Of a stretch of DNA of 64,000 bases, positions 42,815 through 51,993 are shown in pieces. Numbering within the stretch: the first letter of the stretch is position 1; the number at the start of each line of letters is the position of its first letter. Source of the stretch: Methylomicrobium lacus LW14 (lineage in GTDB: Bacteria > Pseudomonadota > Gammaproteobacteria > Methylococcales > Methylomonadaceae). Where the stretch lies: contig NZ_AZUN01000001.1 of NCBI RefSeq assembly GCF_000527095.1, forward strand, positions 1,798,001 through 1,862,000, written 5' to 3'. The notes under the pieces were generated by a model. That model was given only the letters and a program-made list of their open reading frames with translations. It was not told where the DNA came from and made no database searches. The translations under genes were made by a program, and so were the position numbers.

Positions 42815-43122
42815 TGGCCAAGCAGCGCAAAAAACTGTATCTTATCAGTTACGACATCAGCGACCCGAAACGCCTGAGCCGGACTCACCGTGTATTGAAA
42901 AAAGCCGGACTGCCGCTGCAATATTCGGTGTTTACCGCGGTATTCAGCCAAACCCGCCTGGAGCGTCTCTTGACCTCGATCGAGCATATCATCGATCCCC
43001 GCGAGGATGATATCCGCTGTTATGTGCTGCCGGCAACGGTCGATTGCAAAACCTTGGGCCGGCAGATGTTTCCCGACGATGTGCTGTTGTTTGCGGGTGG
43101 CGTTAACCAGTTGCTGGGCTAA
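42814..43122 (+). CDS. cas2: CRISPR adaptation protein Cas2 (second copy)
   Basis: 102 residues from ATG 42814, which shares a base with the stop of the Cas1-like gene (TGATG). LYLISYDISDPKRLSRTHRV holds the metal Asp. It differs from the first Cas2 over most of its length, and it is translationally coupled to the two cas1 genes, whereas the first copy is separate. Confidence 0.92.
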   Translation: MAKQRKKLYLISYDISDPKRLSRTHRVLKKAGLPLQYSVFTAVFSQTRLERLLTSIEHIIDPREDDIRCYVLPATVDCKTLGRQMFPDDVLLFAGGVNQLLG

Positions 43123-43179
43123 ATATCGTTTCAGCACTCCCGCACAGCCATTACCGCGAAAATCGATAGTCGAAAAAGG

Positions 43180-43244
43180 GTGGGAGCGACGCCTACGTCG
43201 CGACTGAAGCCTGTTTTTAATCGCGACGAGGGCGTCGCTCCCAC
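43180..43244. repeat. REP inverted-repeat element copy 7
   Basis: GTGGGAGCGACGCCTACGTC ... GGCGTCGCTCCCAC after the last cas gene, marking the right border of the REP cluster. The right arm has one change (GACGAGGGC). Confidence 0.92.
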
Positions 43245-43284
43245 GGACGTGCTTTTTGCGGTCGCCTCGCCTGATAAGTTAAGC

Positions 43285-43345
43285 CGTTGGCTGAGCGAAG
43301 CGCCGTCCTGAGCTATTTGTTGGCTTCGGCTCCGCTCAGCCAACG
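43285..43345. repeat. second-type inverted repeat, 13-bp arms
   Basis: CGTTGGCTGAGCG (43285-43297) and CGCTCAGCCAACG (43333-43345) with a loop containing GGCTTCGGCTC. It is unrelated in sequence to the REP family and lies in the otherwise empty 316 bp between the cas genes and the cupin gene. Confidence 0.8.
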
Positions 43346-43438
43346 ATACGTTTTGCAGAGAAGCGGCACGCCCTTTGCCGCGAACTTCTCCAATAAACGA
43401 ATGTCGCATTGTGTGCAACTTCATAGGAAAAACAAGTT

Positions 43439-43786
43439 ATGCCATCAGAAACCGCAGCCAAACCCAAAGGACTCCCCGGAGCAGAAATTGCCAAGGCCGC
43501 CGAGCTGGTGAATTACCAGGACGGCGCCGTCGTCAGCCGGGAAATCATCAAGAAACCGACAGGCAACGTGACGATCTTCGCTTTCGACGAAGGCGAAGGC
43601 TTGAGCGAGCACACGGCGCCGTTCGATGCGCTCGTACATGTGCTCGAAGGCGAGGCGGACATCCGCATTGCAGGCCGGCAGCATCGCTTGCAGGGCGGCG
43701 AAATGATTCTGATACCCGCGCAGCAGCCGCATAGCCTGAAGGCCTTGCAGCGGTTTAAGATGATGCTGACGATGATTCGATCCTGA
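43439..43786 (+). CDS. cupin-domain protein
   Basis: 115 residues with a single cupin barrel: SEHTAPFDALVHVLEGEADIRI is cupin motif 1 (one of the usual His positions is occupied) and GGEMILIPAQQPHSLKAL motif 2 (His before Ser). Probably a small metal-binding or ligand-binding protein. It ends 18 bp before the decarboxylase gene and is likely co-transcribed with it. Confidence 0.8.
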   Translation: MPSETAAKPKGLPGAEIAKAAELVNYQDGAVVSREIIKKPTGNVTIFAFDEGEGLSEHTAPFDALVHVLEGEADIRIAGRQHRLQGGEMILIPAQQPHSLKALQRFKMMLTMIRS

Positions 43787-43804
43787 ACCATGGGAGAGCG
43801 CGTT

Positions 43805-45457
43805 ATGAACACGGCTAAATTCGATACGATTGGGCAATACCTCCTCAAGCGTCTCTATGATGCGGGCGTCAAGCATATCTTCGGCGTTCCGGGAGATTAT
43901 ATCCTCGGCTTTTACGATCTAATGGTCAACAGCCCCGTTCAACATATCGGCACTACGCGGGAAGACACTGCCGCCTTTGCGGCGGACGCTTATGCGCGCT
44001 GCCTGGGTCTGGGGGCCATGGCAGTCACCTATGGCGTCGGGGCGCTGAATACGGTCAATGCGGTGGCGGGCGCCTATGCGGAGTCTTCGCCGGTAATCGT
44101 CATCAGCGGGGCGCCCGGCATCCGCGAGCAAAGAGAGGATCCCTTGATTCATCATCGCTTCGGCCCTTTCACGTTCCAGCGCGAAATTTTCGAACGCATT
44201 ACCTGCGCAACCGAAGTGCTGAATGATCCGGTGATCGCATTTCGCCAGATAGACCGGGCCATCGCCACGGCTCGCCGCTTATGCAAGCCGGTTTACATCG
44301 AAATCCCCCGCGATCTGGTCATGGCGGAAGGCTATCCGATGCCGGACGAGGCGTTGGAGCCGTTGGAGAGCGATGAAACCGCTTTATCGGAAGCGCTCGC
44401 GGAAACCATGGAGCTGATGGCCAAGTCGGTTTCGCCGATGATCATCGCGGGCGTCGAATTGCACCGGCGCGGACTTCAGAGCGCTTTGGTCAATCTCGTC
44501 GAGCGCGCGCACCTACCGGTCGTCGCCACATTATCCGGAAAGTCGGTGATGGCCGAGCGGCACCCGGCCTATCTCGGCATTTACGAAGGCGCGATGAGTT
44601 CGGAAAATGCGCGCTACATGGTGGAGCAATCCGATTTACTGCTGATGCTGGGCGTGACGTTGAACGACATCGATACCGGCATCTATACCGCAAAACTCGA
44701 TCCCCATCATATGATCCGCGCGGCTCAGAACGAGGTTGTGATCAGCTCCCACCGCTACCCTCGCGTCACCTTGTCCGATTTTTTAACGGCCTTGGTGGGT
44801 TTGGTCAAAACGCGCAGCGAAGGATTTTCATCGCCGCCGGCAGCGTATGAAGCGAGCGCCTTTCCCGAACCGAAGCGGCCGATAACGACGGCCCGCATGA
44901 TAGGCCGGCTCAATCAGGCGCTGAGCCCGGAGATGATCGTGGTGTGTGACGTAGGCGACTGCCTTTTTGCCGCGATCGATCTACAGGTGCATGAACAAAG
45001 CGAATTCCTCGCCTCCTGTTACTATGCCACGATGGGTTTTGCCGTGCCGGCTGCATTGGGCGCGCAAATCGCCCGGCCTGACCATCGTTTGCTGGTGCTG
45101 GTCGGTGACGGCGCTTTTCAAATGACCGGCACCGAACTGTCAACGCACGCATACCTGGGTCTGAACCCGATCGTGGTGGTTTTTAACAATTCCGGCTACG
45201 GCACCGAACGGGGTATCCTGGAGGGTCCTTTCAATGACATCAGCAGTTGGCGTTTCGACCGGCTGGGTGAAGTTTTCGGTCCGTTGAAGGGGTACGATGC
45301 CGCTACGGAAGAAGCCTTTGAAGCCGCGCTGATCAATTCCCTGAACAATCGAACCATGCCGAGCATCATTAACGTCCATCTCTCGGCCGATGACGCTTCT
45401 TCGGCGATGAAACGCCTTGCGGAACACTTGAAATCCAGGGTGAAAGGCGGAAGCTGA
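43805..45457 (+). CDS. thiamine-diphosphate alpha-keto acid decarboxylase (pyruvate/indolepyruvate decarboxylase-like)
   Basis: 550 residues from ATG 43805 (SD GGGAGAG). The family markers are the N-terminal Glu region (TTREDTAAFAADAYAR), a His pair (DPLIHHRFGPF, as in pyruvate decarboxylase), and the cofactor motif GDGAFQMTGTELSTHAYLGL followed by NN. It should remove CO2 from a 2-oxo acid to give an aldehyde; pyruvate, phenylpyruvate or indolepyruvate are all possible. The cupin gene is upstream in the same direction. Confidence 0.88.
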   Translation: MNTAKFDTIGQYLLKRLYDAGVKHIFGVPGDYILGFYDLMVNSPVQHIGTTREDTAAFAADAYARCLGLGAMAVTYGVGALNTVNAVAGAYAESSPVIVISGAPGIREQREDPLIHHRFGPFTFQREIFERITCATEVLNDPVIAFRQIDRAIATARRLCKPVYIEIPRDLVMAEGYPMPDEALEPLESDETALSEALAETMELMAKSVSPMIIAGVELHRRGLQSALVNLVERAHLPVVATLSGKSVMAERHPAYLGIYEGAMSSENARYMVEQSDLLLMLGVTLNDIDTGIYTAKLDPHHMIRAAQNEVVISSHRYPRVTLSDFLTALVGLVKTRSEGFSSPPAAYEASAFPEPKRPITTARMIGRLNQALSPEMIVVCDVGDCLFAAIDLQVHEQSEFLASCYYATMGFAVPAALGAQIARPDHRLLVLVGDGAFQMTGTELSTHAYLGLNPIVVVFNNSGYGTERGILEGPFNDISSWRFDRLGEVFGPLKGYDAATEEAFEAALINSLNNRTMPSIINVHLSADDASSAMKRLAEHLKSRVKGGS

Positions 45458-45541
45458 GCGCTTGCCTCCGTAGTGTTTGAAGGCCTTGGGCGAGCATGGA
45501 TAAAATGCGCGCGAATGTTGTGATTTTTCTTAAGAGTGGCT

Positions 45542-45988
45542 ATGCAAATCTGGGTTGATGCGGACGCCTGTCCGAAAGCGGTTAAGGAGATTTTGTTTCG
45601 GGCTTCGGAGCGCATGGGCATGACCACTACGCTGGTTGCCAATCAATTTGTACAGACGCCGCCTTCTCGCTATATCAGGCTGTTGCAGGTTGGTTCCGGT
45701 TTCGATGTGGCCGATAACGAAATCGTCAAAAGAATGAACGCCGGCGATTTGGTGATAACCGGCGATATTCCGTTGGCGCATGAAGTGATCGGCAAAGGCG
45801 GCCATGCCATCAATCCGCGCGGCGAGCGTTACACCCATGACAATATCAAGGAGCGTTTGAATATGCGCGATTTCATGGATACGTTGCGCTCGAGCGGAAT
45901 CAATACCGGCGGTCCGTCCGCGTTGAGTGCACGCGACATACAAGCGTTTGCGAACCAGTTGGACAGATTTTTGTTACAGCACCGTTAG
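45542..45988 (+). CDS. YaiI/YqxD family (UPF0178, DUF188) protein
   Basis: 148 residues. MQIWVDADACPKAVKEIL is the family start, with metal-like acidic residues as in NYN/PIN nuclease folds; later motifs are DLVITGDIPLAHEVI and NPRGERYTHDNIKERL. A GTG start two codons earlier is possible. Function is not established; a nuclease role has been guessed from the fold. Confidence 0.9.
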   Translation: MQIWVDADACPKAVKEILFRASERMGMTTTLVANQFVQTPPSRYIRLLQVGSGFDVADNEIVKRMNAGDLVITGDIPLAHEVIGKGGHAINPRGERYTHDNIKERLNMRDFMDTLRSSGINTGGPSALSARDIQAFANQLDRFLLQHR

Positions 45989-46090
45989 TTTTCGTCCTGA
46001 ATCTGTCCCCCAGTAGTCAGTGCGATCGATCGCACAACAAGACCCTAAGCGTTCTTAATTGTCGTCTTTGGCAAAACCACCTGTTACAGG

Positions 46091-46951
46091 CTATTCTCCA
46101 AGGGCCTTCGCCACGGCTCGCTGAAATACAGCCTCATCGGGTTTGATGCCGGTCCATGCTTCAAATATCTGCATCGCTAGCTGCACCAGCATTTCCACGC
46201 CATTAACAATCGGGCAGCCCATGTCTCGCGCCGCCTTCAGAAAGGGCGTAATGCGCGGATTGGTAATGACGTCGACAACGGTTGTGCTCTGAGAAACAGT
46301 TTCCCAGTTAACGGGCACGGGTTCCAGCTGAGGCGCCGCCCCCAGATGAGTCGCATTCATCAGAATATCCGTGCCTTCGGGAACGCAAACTTCGCCGCTC
46401 CATTGCACCCAGTGGGCAGGAACCCCGGATACTCGGGTCACGGTTTGGGCAACCTCGGTCCCCTGGGACTCTCTTCGTGTGATAAGGGTCAGGTGTGAAG
46501 CTCCCGCCCATGCCAGTTCGACTGCCATGGCCCTGCCTGCGCCGCCGGCTCCGAGCATGACGACCCGCTTGCCCGCAATGGGCGTTACCTTCTGTATGGC
46601 TTTGACTACACCTTTACCGTCATTGTTGTGCCCGGTAAGACGACCGTCCTTAATGGACATGTAATTGACTGCACCAATGGCTTTTACATCGGCATCAATT
46701 TCATCAAGATGCGGAATGGAAACGACCTTGTAAGGCACAGTGATACAGGCGCCTGCAAAACCTAGGGCTCTTACACCTGCAATGGCAGCCGGAATATTGT
46801 TTTCCGAAGTCACATCGCATTTCCAGAACTGCCAGCGGAGACCGTAGTGGGCATAGACTTCATCGAACATCTGATCTATCGGGTTTTCCGCAACAGGATG
46901 ACCCAGCATCGTGGTCATTTGTTTTTGTGGGGGTAAAATAATATTCGACAT
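46091..46951 (-). CDS. shikimate (quinate) dehydrogenase family protein
   Basis: 286 residues from ATG 46951 with SD AAGGAGC; the longer frame lacks such a site. Substrate residues in ITVPYKVVSIPHLDE (Lys) and GHNNDGKG (Asn, Asp) and the NADP-binding motif LGAGGAGRAMAVELA are present, with VNGVEMLVQLAMQIFEAWTG at the end. It reduces 3-dehydroshikimate or oxidises quinate. The start SNIILPPQKQMTTMLGHP differs from standard AroE, so it may be a second, catabolic or YdiB-like paralogue. Confidence 0.9.
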   Translation of the reverse strand: MSNIILPPQKQMTTMLGHPVAENPIDQMFDEVYAHYGLRWQFWKCDVTSENNIPAAIAGVRALGFAGACITVPYKVVSIPHLDEIDADVKAIGAVNYMSIKDGRLTGHNNDGKGVVKAIQKVTPIAGKRVVMLGAGGAGRAMAVELAWAGASHLTLITRRESQGTEVAQTVTRVSGVPAHWVQWSGEVCVPEGTDILMNATHLGAAPQLEPVPVNWETVSQSTTVVDVITNPRITPFLKAARDMGCPIVNGVEMLVQLAMQIFEAWTGIKPDEAVFQRAVAKALGE

Positions 46952-47264
46952 CAATGAGCTCCTTATCTTTTTTCGGCCCCGAAGACACCATGCCTTAACT
47001 GAAAACAATGTTATTTTTTGAATCACTTTCGGCGAATAAGTTCTTTTTTTCTACGTCAGTTTCCGCAAAGCCGTCGAGGAAGCGATCGGCAAGTTGCCTA
47101 ACAAAACCGTGACTGATCAGGTTGAAGGCAGGATCATCCGGCTTGAGCGATAAAATCGCTTCCTCTTTTCAAAAAAACAGCGCGTCTCCTCCGTTTTCGC
47201 TCCGAGCCCTAACGCCGATTGAACATGCGTTATAATCACGGGTTAAAGTTTTGATCGGATCTGC
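46952..47264. other. intergenic, with short coding remnant
   Basis: No gene. A frame without start codon (47040-47153) reads FRKAVEEAIGKLPNKTVTDQ and ends in a stop; it looks like the tail of a lost gene. TATAAT at 47231-47236 is a possible -10 for the SMC operon to the right. Confidence 0.4.
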
Positions 47265-47393
47265 ATGAGTTTTTACGAATCAAACGCCCGCTTTCGCCGC
47301 CTGAACAAGGAGCCGTTGTCCAGGTTGACACGATTCTCTATATCGGTTGGCTCCCTAACTCCATTTTTTTATTTGACCAGATTCCATGATTAA
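47265..47393 (+). CDS. 42-residue small ORF overlapping the start of jetA
   Basis: ATG 47265, stop at 47393, overlapping the jetA start (47386) by 8 bp, so translation could be coupled. The peptide MSFYESNARFRRLNKEPLSR, followed by a short hydrophobic region, is basic and unknown. The ribosome site is weak. It may be a leader peptide of the SMC operon or chance. Confidence 0.3.
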   Translation: MSFYESNARFRRLNKEPLSRLTRFSISVGSLTPFFYLTRFHD

Positions 47394-48645
47394 CCCTCGC
47401 AGCCTGATTAGGGCGCTCGATAAACACTGGGAAGCCATCGAGCGCATCGTTGCTCTGGGGCAAGAGCAGATCGCGTATGAACGCGACGAGCTGCTTGCGC
47501 TGCTCGGAAAAGTCTATGTCCACGAAAGCGGCGAGCAGCGCCTGGAGCGTTTGCAGCAGATGGTCAACACCGAACTGCTAATCCCGATGTCGCACAGCAA
47601 CATGCTGCAACTGAACGACACCGTGCGCCAGTTCGTCGGCAGCCTGCTGCATGAGCATGAGCTGGGTTTGTCCGATATTTTGAAAGCCCGCATCGTCGAT
47701 ATCAAAGACGGCCTGGAGCAATTGCATCGGGCGCTGGACGAGCATGACATGGCGGCGCTGCAACGCGGCGCGGTGCGCATCGATAATCAGCTTCGGCAAA
47801 TCCTGCAGCAACTGGACCAGGACAGCCATGCGATTCAGGCGATCGCCGAGCGCGCGAAGTCGGCCGACGAACGCATGCCCCTGGCCCGGCGCTACCGGGA
47901 AGTGCTGGAGGCTTTCGACCGCTATATCCTGCCGATGACCGACTTGATGGATACCGGCGCCGGCGGCAGTTTTTATCCGCTGCTGGAAGAGGCCGGCCGC
48001 ACCCTCGATGCATTGGCGCAAAAGCTGGCGGTTCAGGGCGGGCTGTACAGCCATCAGTTGATGCTGCGTCAGGTCGGATTCCGGGTCAAGGATTTGCGCA
48101 ACAAAGGGCGCGAAACCCTGAAGCACTGCACGAACACCCTGATGCCGCTGCGCGAGGAGATGCGCCGTCATAACCATTTAAGCGCGGCGATCGCCCTCCT
48201 GCTCGGCGAGGTGCGCAAAAAAGGCCTGCGCCGCGCGTTGCCGGCTGATCGGCTGCCGCTGTGGCGAAAGGAACGCGGTTTTTTGGTCTCGATCGGGCCG
48301 GAACTGCTGACGCTGATGGAACAGGCGCGCGGCTATCGGGCCAAGGGGGTCGAGTTTCCGGAAGCGATCGGGGAAGCCTCGGACATGCCGATGGAACGGG
48401 TCGACGAGGACGCCATTCGCGCTCATCTCCAGCAAGCCCTGCCGGTGACCGATTTGCTGAGCTGGCTTGGCGAGCATTACGTGCATTATCAGGACGTGAC
48501 TGTGCTGCGGCTTTATCATAAACTGATTCGTTTACCCGACATCGACGCGGCGCCGAATCCCGAGGAAACGCGCATCACGCTGAAGCGGGTCGCGATACGA
48601 CTGCACAGCCACCGCATGGAAACGCATGAACATCAAATTAAGTGA
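47386..48645 (+). CDS. JetA/MksF-like kleisin subunit of an SMC defence complex
   Basis: 419 residues, nearly all helical. There is a winged-helix-like start (NPRSLIRALDKHWEAIERIV, then LLALLGKVYVHESGEQRLERL), a long coiled coil (~90-190) and a C-terminal domain with YHKLIRLPDID. No named domain is recognisable by eye alone; the assignment rests on position as first gene of a four-gene set followed by MksE-like, SMC and TOPRIM genes. Overlaps the next gene by 20 bp. Confidence 0.7.
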   Translation: MINPRSLIRALDKHWEAIERIVALGQEQIAYERDELLALLGKVYVHESGEQRLERLQQMVNTELLIPMSHSNMLQLNDTVRQFVGSLLHEHELGLSDILKARIVDIKDGLEQLHRALDEHDMAALQRGAVRIDNQLRQILQQLDQDSHAIQAIAERAKSADERMPLARRYREVLEAFDRYILPMTDLMDTGAGGSFYPLLEEAGRTLDALAQKLAVQGGLYSHQLMLRQVGFRVKDLRNKGRETLKHCTNTLMPLREEMRRHNHLSAAIALLLGEVRKKGLRRALPADRLPLWRKERGFLVSIGPELLTLMEQARGYRAKGVEFPEAIGEASDMPMERVDEDAIRAHLQQALPVTDLLSWLGEHYVHYQDVTVLRLYHKLIRLPDIDAAPNPEETRITLKRVAIRLHSHRMETHEHQIK

Positions 48646-49201
48646 ACTCGGCCGCCTGCAGGATCTGTTCAAAAAACTGAGTGCCGGCAGCCATATCAAT
48701 CATCAACAAGACAACGAACTGTGGGCCGACCTGGAAAATCAGCGCGATGCCTACCAGGCGCTGTTCGCCGCGCTCGGTTATGAACTGACCGTCGACAGCC
48801 GCGGTTTTGCCTATTTCAACACCGACCAGGCGTCTTCCTATACCGGCAAATTGACGCGGCGGCTGGCCCTGCTGCTGATGCTGCTGTTCGAATATCAGGC
48901 CGATCAGGGCGCGCATCTGTTTCAGTTTCAGCAATGGCGGCTCGACGGCGCATTGCTCGAAAAGCTTTGGCAGACCTACCGCGCCCTACTGGAAGCCGAA
49001 GAGATCGGCACGGCCCTGGCCTTGAAAGAGATTTGCGACAGCGCCACCCGCGTCGGTTTTCTGCTCGCCGAAGACGGCGCTTACCGGCTGCTGCCGGCCG
49101 TGCACCGCTATCTGGATTTATTCGAGGAACTCGCGAAGGCGGAGCGGCACGAAGAGGCGCCCACCGACACGGAAGACGACGCACTGGAGGATAACCTTTG
49201 A
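48626..49201 (+). CDS. JetB/MksE-like subunit
   Basis: 191 residues of winged-helix type: GFAYFNTDQASSYTGKLTRR, LALLLMLLFEYQADQ and VGFLLAEDGAYRLLPAVHRYL, a pattern typical of MksE proteins binding kleisin. It ends with an acidic tail. It overlaps the neighbouring genes on both sides (20 bp and 4 bp). Confidence 0.75.
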   Translation: MNIKLSELGRLQDLFKKLSAGSHINHQQDNELWADLENQRDAYQALFAALGYELTVDSRGFAYFNTDQASSYTGKLTRRLALLLMLLFEYQADQGAHLFQFQQWRLDGALLEKLWQTYRALLEAEEIGTALALKEICDSATRVGFLLAEDGAYRLLPAVHRYLDLFEELAKAERHEEAPTDTEDDALEDNL

Positions 49202-51993
49202 GCCTGCTGAACTATGGATTTCAAAAACTGGTGCTGCTGAACAGCGCCGGTTACAGCCGCGCCGAATTGCCGCTGGACGATTCGGTGTCGCTGATCGCGC
49301 CGAACAATACCGGCAAGACCAGCCTGATCAATGCGCTGCAGTTTCTGTTGATCATCGACCAGCGCCACATGGATTTCGGCGCGCATACGGTCGACAAATC
49401 CCGGAGCTTTTATTTTCCGGACAACAGCGCCTATATCCTGCTGGAAGTGCTGCTGCCTTCCGGCATGGCCGTGATCGGCTGCGTCGGCAAGGGCCTGAGC
49501 CACGACTATGAATATTTCGCCTACCCCGGCGCGCTGGATCTCGGCGATTACCGGCTCGATGACGGCCGTCTGGTCGCCCAGCCGCAACTGATCGCGCGCC
49601 TGTTCGAGCGCGGCAAGGCGGCCAGGATTTATCCGCAGGCGGAGCTGCGCGCGCTGTTGTACGGCAACCGGCAGAAGCAGCGCGCGGACGAACCCGAACT
49701 GACGATATTCCCGCTCGAGTTCAGCTCGCAGGCCGCCACCTATCAGCGCATTTTGACCCGCACCCTGCGCCTGGACCGGCTGGACAGCCGCGACGTCAAA
49801 AACTATCTGCTGGAGATCTTCAAGAACGACCTGCAGGACCGCCAGGTCGATTTCAAGAGCGAATGGGACAAGTCCTTCGCCGACGTGAATTACGACAAGG
49901 CGCAGTACGACGCGGTCTTCCGCAACCGGACCCTGATCGCCGCGATGGCGGAGCAGCAACAGGCGCGCAGGGCCTTGCGCGGACGGCTGCTGCTTTGGCG
50001 GCCGTTGATCGAACAAGGCTTGCAAGACTGGGAGGCCTATTTCAGGAACACGCTGAACGCCATCAAACAGCGCGCGGAAAACGCGGAGAAAGACCTCGAA
50101 GCGCTGGAAAACCGCCAACGCGCGATTTATAAGGAACAGGCCGAAACCGAAAGCGAAAATAAGGCGCTCGCCAAAGCCGAGCAGCATTTTCAGGCGCTGA
50201 CGCTGCGTTTTCAGTTCGTCCGCGATGTCGAGCAATTGCTCGAAAGGCGCCGGCTACTGCAAGCACAGCGCGACGAGTTGATGCGCCTGATCGGCAACGC
50301 GGAACAGCAGACATCCCCTGAGGCCCTGCAACGCCAGATCGACAAACTCGGCCGGGAAAAGCGCGAGTTCGAGCAACAGCTCGCTGCGATCGACAACAAC
50401 CTTTACCTGCAATTGCAGCAATGGCTGCCGGCCGACAGCTTCGAGGCGCTGACCCGTCTGTTGGCCAAACCGGTATTGAGCCTGCAGGTGGGCGACGGTC
50501 AGGCGGCAACGCTGACCGCCCCCAACGCATTGCAAAACTTTGCCGCGCAACTGGAAGACAAGCTTTCGGAAAACCGTCTGTATTTGCCGGGCTTCACGCT
50601 GGACCTGTCGTCCCTGCAACCCAACCTGACGCTCAAAACCGCGCAGGAATTGGGCGCCGAAATCGCCGACTGCGTACGCCAGGCGGCCGAACTCGAACGC
50701 CTGCTGAAAACGGTGCAAACGCTGGCCGAACAAAAGCAGCAGCAAAAGGCGCTGGAAAAGCAGCTCAAGGACCAAGACCAGGAGATCAAGGACTATCAGG
50801 ATTTGCTCCTGTTAAAAGACACGGCGCCGGACCGTCAACGGACGCTCGCGGCACACCAGCAGAAACTGGACGCGCTGAAAACCGAGGAAGCCTCGCTGAA
50901 GGAGCGCAAGAAGCAGCTTTCCGAACAACAGGAAACGATCAAGTCCGAGCAAATCCTGCTACACGGCCAGCACAAACGCATCCACACCGCGCGCGAACAG
51001 CGCCTGGACCAGCAGCCGCCCTTTACATTTTTGTCCAATCTGCCCCACCTTCCCTGCATGGACGCTGCGGAACTGGCGATGCGCGAACTGGCCGACCGTC
51101 TGGAAACCTATAACGCCGACTGCAGGCGCCTGCTGCTGATCGACGACGAACTGGAACGCCGGCTGACCGCCCTGCACCGGGAAGGCATCGACAAATTCCA
51201 GACGCAGGATTCCGCCGAAAAGGAACTGGACGCCTTGTTCAATTACACCGCAGAACTCGGCCAGGAACAGGCCGCGATAGAACGCAAGGCCCGCTCGGCC
51301 GTGGTCCAGGTCGCGGCGATTCTGCGCGATTTGCGCAACAGCCTGGACACTTTCAAGCGGCGGATGCACGAGTTCAACAAGAAAATCAACCGCCGCCAGT
51401 TGTCCGACCTGAAGGTCTTCAAGATCGAACCGCGCGACGAAGACGCCCTGGTCAAAGCCATACAAACGCTGATTTCGACCTCCGAGCAGGTCGAGTCGGG
51501 CAGCTCGTTCGACCTGTTCGATCACAATGCAGTGCTTGATGACAAGGAACTGAATGACGCGAAAGACACCTTGATCAGGGAAGGCGAAGCGCGCGGCGGC
51601 TTGCGCGTCGAGCACCTGTTCCGCCTGGTGTTCAGCATCGCGAAGGAAAGCCAGACTCCGGCCGAATACGAGGACATCGACAGCGCCGCCTCGAACGGCA
51701 CCGTGCTGATGGCCAAGCTGATCACGGGACTTGCGATGCTGAACCAGATGCAGGACCCGCGCAAGGCGATCAAGACCGCCTGCTATCTGGACGAAGCGGC
51801 CTCGCTGGATCAGCATAACCAGCGCAATCTGATCGAAACGGCCGCCGAATTCGGCTTCGCGCTGATTTTCGCCTCGCCCGAGCCGCAAATCACTGCACGC
51901 TATTGCGTGCCTATCGGCACCCACAACGGCAGGAACCACATCAGCCGGCTGAACTGGCAAATCCTGGAACCTCTCGACGAGAGCTTCGAATGA
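49198..51993 (+). CDS. JetC/MksB-like SMC ATPase
   Basis: 931 residues from TTG 49198, with GGAGG seven bases upstream and a TGA/TTG overlap. Walker A is LIAPNNTGKTSLINAL (34-41 core), followed by long coiled coils from ~270 to ~760 and a C-terminal lobe with the signature region DSAASNGTVLMAKLI and Walker B KTACYLDEAASLD (D865-E866). It is shorter than the ~1100-residue JetC of classic Wadjet systems. It should extrude DNA loops with ATP and detect small circular DNA. Confidence 0.85.
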   Translation: MSLLNYGFQKLVLLNSAGYSRAELPLDDSVSLIAPNNTGKTSLINALQFLLIIDQRHMDFGAHTVDKSRSFYFPDNSAYILLEVLLPSGMAVIGCVGKGLSHDYEYFAYPGALDLGDYRLDDGRLVAQPQLIARLFERGKAARIYPQAELRALLYGNRQKQRADEPELTIFPLEFSSQAATYQRILTRTLRLDRLDSRDVKNYLLEIFKNDLQDRQVDFKSEWDKSFADVNYDKAQYDAVFRNRTLIAAMAEQQQARRALRGRLLLWRPLIEQGLQDWEAYFRNTLNAIKQRAENAEKDLEALENRQRAIYKEQAETESENKALAKAEQHFQALTLRFQFVRDVEQLLERRRLLQAQRDELMRLIGNAEQQTSPEALQRQIDKLGREKREFEQQLAAIDNNLYLQLQQWLPADSFEALTRLLAKPVLSLQVGDGQAATLTAPNALQNFAAQLEDKLSENRLYLPGFTLDLSSLQPNLTLKTAQELGAEIADCVRQAAELERLLKTVQTLAEQKQQQKALEKQLKDQDQEIKDYQDLLLLKDTAPDRQRTLAAHQQKLDALKTEEASLKERKKQLSEQQETIKSEQILLHGQHKRIHTAREQRLDQQPPFTFLSNLPHLPCMDAAELAMRELADRLETYNADCRRLLLIDDELERRLTALHREGIDKFQTQDSAEKELDALFNYTAELGQEQAAIERKARSAVVQVAAILRDLRNSLDTFKRRMHEFNKKINRRQLSDLKVFKIEPRDEDALVKAIQTLISTSEQVESGSSFDLFDHNAVLDDKELNDAKDTLIREGEARGGLRVEHLFRLVFSIAKESQTPAEYEDIDSAASNGTVLMAKLITGLAMLNQMQDPRKAIKTACYLDEAASLDQHNQRNLIETAAEFGFALIFASPEPQITARYCVPIGTHNGRNHISRLNWQILEPLDESFE

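Noticed and set aside
49108..50235. 375-codon minus-strand frame inside the SMC gene
   Set aside because: Antisense of the SMC gene, with low complexity and no domain.
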